Assembly: GCF_018691265.1 (NCBI RefSeq)
Contig: NW_024881301.1
Span: 12,832,752-12,896,751, forward strand
Length of the DNA: 64,000 bases
Origin: Tyto alba
Taxonomy: Eukaryota; Chordata; Aves; Strigiformes; Tytonidae
Direction: 5' to 3'
The position numbers and the translations under genes are program-made. The notes under the pieces were generated by a model. That model made no database searches. It worked only from the letters and a program-made list of their open reading frames with translations, and was not told the origin of the DNA. This document shows positions 1-12,200 of this stretch, one piece after another. The first letter of the stretch is position 1, and the number at the start of each line of letters is the position of its first letter.

Positions 1-57
1 ACCAATTTCTTTTCCAGAGACACATGCATATTTAAAAAAACCCAACCCTTTTTTCAG

Positions 58-210
58 GTCCCTTTACAGATGTAGTAACTACAAATCTTAAACTACGAAA
101 TCCATCAGATAGAAAAGTATGCTTCAAAGTGAAGACCACAGCGCCTCGTCGATACTGTGTGAGGCCGAACAGTGGAATTATTGACCCAGGATCATCTGTA
201 ATTGTTTCAG
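58..210 (+). CDS. VAPA: VAPA coding exon 2 (MSP domain core)
   Basis: The acceptor is a pyrimidine tract ending in CAG at 55-57 and the donor is GTAAAA at 211. The first two bases complete a Gly codon begun in exon 1, and the last base G starts a Val codon completed in exon 3. It encodes the VAP signature region, including [29 protein letters not shown] and GIIDPGSS. The Pro of TTAPRRY corresponds to the site of the P56S change in human VAPB (ALS8). Here it is intact. Confidence 0.97.
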
Positions 211-3200
211 GTAAAAACAGATACATGCAATTCTGGGTTATGTGTTTTTAGGACTTTCACAAATCTTAGAGGCTGTTTGAAGTATGTCAGCTTTTAAAAA
301 ATATTTTCTAGAAATAAAACTGTTCTCCTTCATTAGTGCAATGTCAACTTGATGTAGAGCTGCAATAATATATGAAAAATCCTCCATACAGAAATTCTTG
401 CCATTTGTCACATTTATTGGCAGCTCACTAAAAGGAGGAAAAGAAAGTTAGAAATGGGCAGTGATATTAACAGTACCTTTGCTTCACTACTATATTCATG
501 CTTATATCTTGAAGTAGAACATTGCTTGGCTGCTCTGATATGTTTAAAGTTTAACATTTAACAGGTCATTGCATTTAAAAAAAAAATCACAATTGTAGAC
601 TAGACTAGTCGTTTTAACCATAGTATTAGTTCTTAAACAATTGTTTCATAGTTCTTCCATTTATCACAGTGGTATATGTATATATAAAGTGGTGATCATA
701 AAATTGCTTTTAAAAAATTATATTTTCTGTTATTTTTGGTATGTGGAACAGTTTGTAGCCCTTAAATTTGAAAAAAAACCTAGTATGTTTCATTATAGAG
801 ACATTAATTCCTTACTGTGTTTTTTGGTTTTTGGGTGAGTGGATTAAAAAAGAATCCTTACTTTTCAACAGAGTGTGAGTCCTGAAGACAGACAATATTT
901 TCTTCTTTTTTTCATGGAACTCCATGTAGGTTTGACTGACTTCATTCTGGCAATCTTCAGAATTTTGATAGCTGGACGTATACTGGTCCAATCCTAGACT
1001 GGCCTGTGCAATGTCAAAAAGACTAAGTATTGGTAATTGTGAGAGTACACATTTTCAAGAAAATGGGAAAAGACTAGGTGTCAGTCTTCTGACTTGGTAA
1101 ATGATTTTTGTGTGTCATTCTCCCAATCATTTTGAGGTAGGAATCTACAGAATAAAGGGGTTTCTCAAACCAGTGACTGTAAGAGGTGAGAAAGTCTTTA
1201 TTTCTCTGGACCTACCATATTTCCCAACTTTGAGAGAGGGGAACCCTTTTTTTATAGGTGGTGGTCTTAAAGGTTATAGAGATCACAGGCAATAGAGGTG
1301 TGAGCTCCTAGATCTCCCAAGTCTAGAAAGCTGATTTTGTAGAACCCTTGGAGAGCTGTAGCAAAGCAAAAGGGAAACATGGAACAATCCTCAGCTTTTC
1401 AGATTCACATCTTTATACGCTTTGGGAAGTTTAAAAGAAGCTGGACAACTAGCTTCAGGTTATATGTTCAAATGTTGCAAGGAATAATTTGGGAAAACTT
1501 TATATTCATGATGGATTAAAAACTTAGAGTAACTTTCCTTGTAGGAGAGACACCAGTTTTCTAATCCAATATGATCTATAGAATGTGATGATGAGGTGGT
1601 GTTGCCCTCTATGTCAGTGACCGGCTGGAGTGCATGGAGCTCTGCCTGGGCATGCGTGAGGAGCTGACGGAGAAGTTATGGGGTCAGGATTAAAGGGAAG
1701 GCAGGGAGAGGAGATGTTATAGTGGGGGTCTGCTACAGGCCACCTGACCAGGAAGACTGAGCAGATGAGGCCCTCAATAGACAGATTGAAGCAGCATCAC
1801 ATTCACAAGCCCTGGTCCTCATGGAGGACCTCAACCACCCCAGTATCTGTCGGAGGGACAACACAGCAAGACTGGGAGAATGAAGAACTGCCCACTGTAG
1901 GAGAAGACTGTGTTCAAGACCATCTAAGGAACCTGATGAGATTCATCAGTGGGTCCTGAGGGAACTGGTGGGTTAAGTGGCTGAGCCACTATCCATCCTA
2001 TTTAAGAAGTCATGTCAGTCCGGTGAAGTTCCTGCTGACTGGAAAAGGTGAAACATAACCCTAATTGTTAAAAAGGGAAGAAAGGAAGACCCGGGGAGCT
2101 ACAAGCCAGTCAGTCTCACCTCAGTGCCTGGCAAGATCATGGAGCAGATCCTTCTGGAAACTACGCTAGGGCACATGGAAAATGAAGAGGCGATTGGTGA
2201 CAACCAGCATGGCTTCACCGAGGGTAAATCGTGCCTGACAAACACGGTGACCTTCCATGGTGGGTTTACAGCATTGGTGGATAAACAAAGAGCAACTGAT
2301 GTCATCTACCCGGACTTGTGTGAAGCATTTAACACTGTCCCACATGTCATCCTTGTCTCTGAATTGGAGAGACATGGATTTGATGGATGGAGCACTCGGT
2401 GGTTAAGGAATTGGTTGGATGGTCACACTCAAAGAGTTGTGGTCAACTGCTCAGTGTCCAAATGGAGAGCAGTGATGAGTGACGTTCCTCAGGGGTCAGT
2501 GTTGGGACTGATGCTGTTTAACATCCTTGTTGGTGTCATGGACAGTGGGATTGAGTGTACCCTCAGCAAGTTTGCCGACATCTCCAAGCTGTGTGGTGCG
2601 GTTGACACGCTGGAGGGAAGGGATGCCATCCAGAGGGACGTGGACAGGCTTGAGAAGTGGGCCTGTACAAACCTCATGAAGTTCAACAAGGTCAAGTTCA
2701 AGGTCCTGCACGTGGGTTGAGGCAACCCCAAGCAGAAATAGAGGCTGGGTGATGAGTGGATGGAGAGCAGCCCTGCGGAGAAGGACTTGGGGATATTAAT
2801 GAATGGAAAACTGTCTGTGAGCCAGCAATGTGCGCTCACAGCCCAGAAAGCCAATCGTGTCCTGGGCTGCCTCAAGAGAAGCGTGGCCAGCAGGTCGAGG
2901 GAGGTGGTTCTACCCCTCTACTCTGCTCTCATGAGACCCCATCTGCGGTGCTGTGTCTAGCTCTGGGGCCGCCAATGTAAAGAGGACATAGACCTGTTCA
3001 ACTGAGTCCAGAGAAGGTCCACGAAGATGATAAAGGGGCTGGAGCACCTCCTTTATGAGGACAGGCTGAGAGAGTTGGAATTTTCAGCCTGGAGAAGAAA
3101 AGGCTCTGGGTAGACCATGCAGAAGCCTTTCAGTATCTAAAGTGGGCCTACAAGAAAGACAGGGAGAGGCTTTCTAGAAGGCATGTTGTGATAGGACAAG

Positions 3201-6200
3201 GGGTGATGGTTTTAAACTGAAAGAGGGTAGAATTAGATTAGATGTAATGAAGCAATTCTTTCCTGTGTGGGTGGTGAGGCACTGGCACAGGTTGCCCATA
3301 GAAGCTGTGGCTGCCCCCTCCCTGGAAGGGTTCAAGGCCAGGTTGGACGGGGCTTTGAGCAACCTGGTCTGGTGGAAGGTGTCCCTGCTCATAGAATGGG
3401 CTGTGGAGATAGATGATCTTTAAGATCCCTTCCAACCCAAACCGTTCTATGATATGGTTCGATGTTATGATAAAATTTCAGCACTGCTTACCATGGACAG
3501 TCCAGCATCTTATGGATGAAAGATTATTTTACTGGGAATTGGTTCAAGATTCAAGTAGTCAACCCTACTTCATTTCCGTCATCAACTTTGACTTACAGCC
3601 ATTCTGTCTTTGTGTTTGATCTGGTATCAGGGATCTTTCCCCTGGGTAGTCATATATCACGATCAAGATATTGCTGGACTTTCTCTTCAGGAAATTGAAT
3701 AGATTGAAGTATTCCATTTGTCTATTGTAAAACGTGTTTTCATACTTATAAATTATCCTTTTATTACTTTGAATATTTCAGTTTTTCAAATGAGACAATA
3801 CTGGAGCTGTAAACTACTTCAGCCTCAGGTTCACCAATAAAGACAAACAGTATGATCCTGCTTGACTCTTCAGTTTGCATAGCAGGGAATCTTTGATATC
3901 CCTCTTTCTATATTACTGGATTCTTATGCAGTTATTCAGCCACATTGATCCCAAGATGCTTTCATGTGCAGTTAGTTTAGTTATAGTGACTCTACAATGC
4001 TATTCAGAATTAAGTTCTCTTACTGAAAATGTCAGCTCCATCTTTTTTTTTTTTTAAGCATATAAATTCTTCTGGGTCTCTTGGAAAGCCAGGTGCCCAG
4101 ATAATTTTTCTAGTGACAAATTTTATCTTATTGATCTCTCAGCTGAATGTGTTTGGTGCTGATTCATTTTTCATGTAATTAAAAATAGATTTCTTTCACA
4201 TTGTTGTGCAGAGAGAAATCACTATAGGATGCCATGGGCTGAAACTTTATGTTCAAAAATAAATGTTGGGATAGTGTTAGCTGCCTTCAGCCTGTATAAT
4301 GCATCGTACTGATTCAGACTGAAGCCAATTTTTAAATTAGTTGTTGGAGGTGTAATTTAACAGTCATTTTAAGGAAGTCCATGGGCATTTTATTTGTCAT
4401 TCAGTTGTGAATCAGTGTGTATCCTTCAGCCATGTTTATACAATTTTTTTCAAAAATACTAATTTGGTAAGACCTGTTATTCTTTACTGTGATGCCCTAA
4501 ATGAACTATTATTGTATCGTGTATTGCTTGTTCATTTTTTTTTTTTTTTTCAGAATATAATAGGCTATTCTTCCTTCACAACTTGTTACTGTTGCTTGTT
4601 ACTGTTCTTCTTTCTGGTTTTCATACGCCTTTCAGATTTCTCTCTTTTTTTTTCTTTTTTTTGGTGGAGATAAAGCCCTCATGTATAGAAACCTGGGACT
4701 ATTAACAAGAAGTCTGCTTTCATAACTATTTGTTGCAGTTCTAGATGTGATCTGTGGACTACTTAAGGCTTCTGAGAACATGTTGAAAACTATATTCATG
4801 TATTCATGAGATTTTTTTTATGATTACTTAAAGTCATGAAGAGCTTGAAGAGCTCTGTGAATTTGTGGATTGTCTTTTTCTGTTGCTTTTCAATTCAATC
4901 AGATTTTCAGCTGTTACTGAGTGGTTAAAGAACATAAAGTTATTTAACTAGTTATCCAAGGATTTTGCCAGCATGTGAAGAAGTTCTGTGATGATGGAAA
5001 GCTGGCTATGCCATCATTCAGGTTACTCGATCTGTTCCCTTGGCTTTAGAAGACTGAAGTATTGCATGCTATTCACTAGTCTGTTGGTCTGTTGATGGAA
5101 CAATTCTTAGAGATAAATTGCTATAGCATCTGTACCTGGAAGAATCATTTAGTTTGATCAGTTATGTTTTGGATCACAGTGAGACCAATGATTAAAGAAA
5201 CCTGACTTTCAAACTTTTCCAGATAGGACTGTTGGAAAGCATTTCAAATACTGTAATTCCTTTATGTGCTTTAGTTGTGAAATATATCTGATTCAGATTA
5301 TTCACTTATCCTTTGATTATGCTGTATGTAACATTTAAGGAAAAAACAAAACAAAAAAAACAGAGGTAACTGTCCTGTAGCAAACACCTACAACTTGTAG
5401 CTGGTATTTAAGGCCTAAAGTTGGGTGGCACTGTAATTAAATTTAGGAATAACTTTTTTTCATAGGTACTAGTGAATTTGGAAAGGCTGATTTAGTAATT
5501 TTGATACTGTACTTTAGTATTTTATAAACTAATGCAGTTCAGTCCTACCACAAAGAATTTTCTGTGTGAAGGGAAGCATCTTGAACTATACATGAAATGA
5601 AGATTCAGAATTTTGGAAAATATAACTGAATTGTTGCAGCAGTATCGAAGTCTACAGACTGAATTGGTTTAGAATATACGGGAAGATTGTTCAGAGCACA
5701 CAAAGTGTTTTTCAGACTAACTCAGTATTTCTGCTGTAGCTTTTTCATTTATGTAAAATAAGTAAATATACAGATACCTGTGATAGGATTCCATAAATGT
5801 TATTCTTGTGTGGGTTTTTTTTGTTGTTGTTGTTTTGTTTTGTTTGTTTGTGTTTTAATCTTTATCTGAAAGTACTTCACCTTCTCTTTTAATTTTGTAT
5901 AAAGATATACTGAAATGGAATTCCTGTTGTGTGGAAGACCAGTGTATGTGCACTGACAAATAATTTATCTTTACAGTTCACTCTGAGTCCTTATCCTCTA
6001 GTAGACCAAGTTGCAAGTGTAGGCTCACACACATATTTCAATATAATTTGTGTGGTCCTGTACTCTCATCTGGAATAAGGCAACTAAATGTCTCTGAAAG
6101 GAGACAAGGGGACTAACGTGATAGTTTGTTTCAGGGTCTGCTCCAGGCAGACAGTATGGTTGGATGTGGACTCTGGTGGTTGTGTATTCATCCCTCTGCT

Positions 6201-9200
6201 TTGGTAGTCCCCCAACACTACTGTAACAAACCCTGTGTATTCAGGTATTTCTGCACACCCTTATATTATGCTCCTGGATATGCAACTATATCTTATAAAA
6301 GTTCTAATCTCCTCATCTGTGTTATAGACATCATGTTATTTCAGTCCTTTTGAACTAAAGAAACCACACACAAAATAGTGATGCTAAGGTGACCTGGACA
6401 AACCACTGTGTGGTATAAAAATACAGCCTGCTCCTGGATGGCCTTGTAGAACTTGAATGGGTAAAGGTACCGTGCTTCTGTAATTAAAGCTTTCATTTAA
6501 AAGTATTGTAGTGCTGTAGAAATAATGGAGGCTATAAATATTGTCAGTGATATTATTTTGAAGTGTGCAGAAGCTCGGTGAAAAAAATTTAATTTCAGAA
6601 ACATGAGTTTCTGTTCTTGATCAACAGAGTTTTCAACTTTGGAAAGCTGAAAGTACAGTAAAAAGGCTGTCATTCAGAAAGTCTCAATCTCTTGCATGTT
6701 CTACCTCTGGTACTTGTAGCACAAACTATGTTGTGTCAAAAATGTCTGCTTTCATCCAGAAGGTTGGTTGGTTGGTTTGTTTCTTTTTTTTAAATGTGCG
6801 TTACAGTATGTTGAAAGCTGTAAATGTGCAAGAAAATACATAAGATAAAATGCAAGGAGTGGGTATTAAGAGTTTTATTTAAATGTTTCACTTAAAGCTG
6901 CCTTTACAGGGAATTTGATTTTGAATCCCATCCCTCCTTCATTGGTAAAATGCAGTGGAGGCCCAAAATTTGCTGTAGAATTAAAGTGTGTACCTGGACT
7001 TTGGAGTACTTTTGGACAATTGTTAACCATTAGACTGGACTTATGATTAAGAATGTTAAAAACCAAGTAAAATGTGTAGTGTAGTTATTACATAAATAAT
7101 CACTATAATTTTTTTTAGAGTTCAATTTGAAAGTGTTTCAAGGATGTATTATTAAAGCCCCAGGCAGCTTTACCTCCTATAATAACTGTAGTTTGAATTA
7201 AGTATTTTAGTAGTTTTGTTCCCAGCTTAGATTAATACACCTTTAGAAGTCAGCTGAATTTGCCTCACTGCTTGGTGGTCTACCTAATGTAGGTTTGTTC
7301 TTCCCCACCCCCTTTTTTTTTTCGCCCTGAGTAACTATCATAATGTGTACTACAATTTTTTAACTTTGCATTCACTTAATCATGTGTTCATTCCAAAGAA
7401 AAGTGCTGTTGTGTTTGCTCAGGGGCTTTTTGGTCCGTCTTACAGGATCTGGTTGTTCATAGTTGTATATGAAATTTCTTTTAGCTATAGTAATTACAGA
7501 AATAATCATGTCAGCTCAGTACCTGTTGCTACAATGTTGATGTGCTCTATTTTCAACACTGCCTTTGCATTTTAACTTTCAGTGTTTGGTCAGTGGATAG
7601 CAAATGTGAAGTGGCTAGCATGCTTGTTACAGTGATTAGCTGAAGAATCAGTTTCATGCTTTATTTTTTCTTCTGAACAGTAATGCTGCAGCCTTTTGAC
7701 TATGACCCAAATGAGAAGAGTAAACACAAGTTTATGGTACAAACAACCTATGCACCACCAAATATTTCAGATATGGAGGCAGTGGTAAGTAAAAATGGTG
7801 TAAAATGACTGTTGTGGGTTTTTTTTTTCTTAAAAATTCAGGCTTAAGTGCAAATGAATCATGTTTTTTACAGTTTATTTTTGGAGAAGAACTGAGTTTT
7901 CTCTAAACAAGTGTGACTTCCATACATGAGTCAGTATTTTTAGGATCAAATACAAGCTCAGTTTTTAGAACTTGCCTAGTGAACTGGTTGAATGGAAATA
8001 GTAGTGAATCTAAGGTAAGATCAGTTCAGTGTTAAAATATGGGCATGTTGTACCTTATGTGCAGCTAATCTGAAGGGGATATACAGATTCTATTTGAAAG
8101 AATCAAGAGCATATTTAAACAAGCCTGAAGCTGTATGAAATGGGTGCATTTGGTTTGAAAAGTATTTAAGTAAAATGTTGAGTGGGATTATAATGAATTA
8201 AAACATTTGGAAGACTAAGATATGTCTCAGCAAGATAGAAAGTGGCTAAACACAGCACAAATGATAGATTTACTTTTTGGTTTAATGGAAGATGTTGTAG
8301 ATTCAGTTCTTTGACAGGATTGGTCCCATGAAAGATCCAAAAGAAGATATTTAGGTTTGTGCTTGTTAGTTCAAAAGTAAGGGCACCTGTTTCTGATGTT
8401 ACAAGCTGGCAGTAATGGCAAGGAAGCCTTCAGTTGTCAGAACATGCCCTTTAGGGTGTATGTGGGCTCACATAAGCATATATATTAAGGTGGATGGAAA
8501 TGATGGATAAGTTTTTGTCTCCAGAGACTGTTTTAAGGAACGCCTGAGTTTACACTGGTATGTTCAATGTTCACTCAAGGCAGAGGAGGAGAGGGGAAAC
8601 AAAGGATAAAGACGAAGTTTTATAAATCACTGAAATCTGCTAGACTCCTGCAGGTTTAGGCTCTGTCCCTCTTGGTATGAAGGCAAAGACTACCATGGAA
8701 TCACTTTTTACTGGAAACAGTGGAAAACCTTTTAGATTTTGTTAAGCTTTTGAGACATGTAACAGGAAAGCGAACATCCTCACTTCCTTGTTGGTCTGGT
8801 TTACTTTTTCTAGTATGTTCTGATAGCTCTTGATTATGTGTGGTAAGCGAAGCGTTAACTATTTGGTGAGGATATAAAAATCCACTTTAGAAATACCTTT
8901 CAGATATTTCTGTAAGTATAGAATACTGAGAAACTGATCATGCAGAAAATTGGTAATTGTAGTTAAAAGTCACTGTACAACTAATGCCTCTGAAAAAAAA
9001 AAAAAACCCAACAACAAAAAAAAGGAAAGATATTATGAAAAACCTGGATATTCTAGTCTGTAAAATCTGCAATTCTAAGGTAACTTCAGAGGACTTATTG
9101 TTGGAAAAATTGCTGCAGACTTCAGATGAATCTCTGAGCCTAAACATTTAAGGCAACTACATGAAATGTATGCTTTGAAAGTTAATTGTCAGATGAGCAG

Positions 9201-12200
9201 AGAAATGCCAGCATATTTCACAATTATTTAAATATATTAATAACCATTAGAATTTAAAGTGGTTTTTATAAACAGCTTTGAAAAATTCTCTAGGCCCAAA
9301 TTGTAATGTATTATGTAGTGAAAGGAGTGGTTAAAAATCTAAAATATGAAGATATAAAAAATTTACTCTGGAACTAAATACAGAGTCACTAAAAGGTGTC
9401 TTTCAATATTTTGTTTAAAATTGATGCTTCCAAGATGGGACATTTACCAAAGAGTGATAGGGCTAGAACTTTGTTCTTAAACCAACTCAGATGGTACTTG
9501 TTCCTCATTGTCTGTTAAATGAACCACCGTATTGTCCCCTCCCTATCCCCTACAAACCTCTGGATCCATCCTTGCATTCAATTTACTCGTTTCCATTTGC
9601 AGACTTAATTAACTATTCAAGCTTTCATTACTTCACAGTAGTCAAAGTGAATAAAAAAACATTATTCAGAAGCAAGTCTGAAAATTGCAGCTGGGGTAAG
9701 GATGGTATTAAGCTGTGTAGGAGGCAAGTACTAAGTGCAAGCTTATGAACTGTTCGGATATTTGCATGAGTCTGGCATGTTAAGTAACGATATTAATTGT
9801 TGTCTTAGTGGAAAGAAGCAAAGCCTGATGAGTTAATGGACTCAAAATTGAGATGTGTGTTTGAAATGCCCAATGAAAATGATAAACTGGTAAGTATGAA
9901 AAGAGTAAGAAACTGTCATACACTGACTGGTAGGATCTCACATAAATTTGTTTTAAATTTTTTTTTTAAACAGATTTGATTTGTTGATTAAATAGATTGT
10001 AGGAATTTGTACTAAATTAGACAGGAAGGGTGTTCAGTGTATAACTTATATGATTATATGAATCTTTGAGAACAGCCCATGTTGAAAGGAACCTTGAAAT
10101 ACCATCTAGTCCAACCTTTTGTTGGAAAGGGAACACCCTGTCCAACTGCATCTTAAAAGCCTCCAGCAATGGAGACTAGTGCCAAAGATTATTATCCTTT
10201 CATTATTTTTATTATTGATTTGCTTTAGCATTTTATTGCTGTCAGATTAAAAAAAAAATATATATAGTATCTTCAATGCTGCGCTGCATAGAGTGAAAAG
10301 TGCATGACATAATTTGCTTTTTAAAGTACTAAATGCTTTTCAATTTTAAAATGCTGTTTCTAATTCAGCTAAATTAGAAAAGGAAGTACTTATTAGAAAT
10401 TAAAGCATGCTTTAGGAATCCTAAGTTCATTTTTAAAGATAGTGGTAAAGACAGATAATCAGACAAAAAAAAAAAAAAATTACCTCTTTCATGCTCTTGC
10501 CTTCAGAGAGAATCTATTGTAACTGTGTAGGAGATGAGTTTTATTGTATATAGACTGAAGATGTCTGTTTTGTGTTGCCCCATATTTGGAATAATAGTTA
10601 ACTGTCAGTTACGTAGTAGAAGTGTTGCAGAATATGACTAAATTGTTACGCATTAGCATTTTTTTTTTTACCCTCATATTTGAAATTCTGATTTATGTAA
10701 TCTTAATACTGTGTATTCTGAGTAGTTTGGGGATTATTTTTTTGGTGCTGCTTTTAGCATTGTGAATTAGAGTGCTAAAGTAAGATTTCTGTAAATAATC
10801 TGATTCATTTTATGGCCTTGACTTTTGTTTTTAGTACTGTCTATCTTTTACAGTAGTCTGCAAGGCATATTGGGAGAAAGTGGCATGAATGCATATAAAA
10901 ACCATCTCATAATTTGCATGCATAAAGGGTCTCAGTGAAGGCTTCTAGCTATCCCGTAGCTGTCTTTGCAACTGCGCTTATGATAGAGGTTTTAGAGTAT
11001 GATGTAAAGATATTTTTCAGATGGTATGTCAGTAGATTATTTTTGGTGGTTTGTTTTTTTCTTTTTAAAAGGCTAATTTATGAGATGCAGCCTTTTATTT
11101 CAGGTGTAAACTGCCTAAATATGTGTTAAATGATAAAACTGTAAAGGTTAAGCATTTATTATCAAGGCACTTTGTTGTCTACTTTCTGTGATTTTTATAT
11201 TCTTATTAAGTTACATCTTAGATATTAGAAAAATTATACTTGTTTTTTAATTTTATAAAATGTATACTATAGTGAGGGAAATGTAGTGGATTTTACAAAA
11301 CTACTGCCTCCTGTTGTACTTTCTTTAATGTGATATCTTCATAATATTGACTGTGCATTATATTCGTATTTTTCTGAGTAGCAGCATAGAGTTGCAAAAA
11401 CCTGCTTTAGCTGTTGATTTAGTCAATCCCTTAAACCTGGCAATGAGAAATCTGCCAAGTCCTGAGTGTAAACCTCACCTGCTACCTCAGGATATACCTA
11501 CTCCAGGACACAAGTATTTCACTCCAGTCAGCAACAGCTTTCTTCAGATGCCTGCCAGTCGTAGTCAGAGGACTGACATGAAGAAACCAGTCAGTGAGGT
11601 CAAACAGCTAAAGTGAAATTTCAGTGCTACTAAAGGAATTTGGTTCAGATAGCAAGCCAATTAAAAAAGCAACATATCCTGATCTGCTTACTCAGGATAT
11701 AAATATGTCGGTATTTTAAAATCCACTTAGGAGTACCTGTGTAGGCTATCTATGGCTGCATTGCAAAAATTGTAAAATGCAAGTAGATGCTGTAGACCAA
11801 GTAACTGCTACTTGCATAGGAACTAAAGGAATTCTTTTTTAGTTGCTTTGTTATTACATGTATGTGTTTACTTTTTAATATGTTTTGTTACATTTAGTAT
11901 TTACCTTGGGCTACTTTGGTTATGAAAGGGGCAGTAGTGGTGGTGGTCTAAATAACATAGCTGTGTAGCAAAGGAAGTAGGAATACAGAAGCCTGAATCT
12001 GAATGTGAGCTGTTTCTGAGTGTATTGCCGTATGAATGCTGTGTTTTTACAAATGGTAAGCTGGGCTATACAGTTGAATCCATTGTATTGTTAATGTCTG
12101 TGGAAGATCGCTGTATATTTTGGGCAGAACCATGGGAACTAGATTTTTAGTTTTATTTTTGAATTTTTTGCAGCTTTTTATGTGAATTTTCATTTGTATT

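Noticed and set aside
2756..2980. Open frames within the CR1 copy as separate genes
   Set aside because: They are fragments or shadow frames of the decayed CR1 ORF2.
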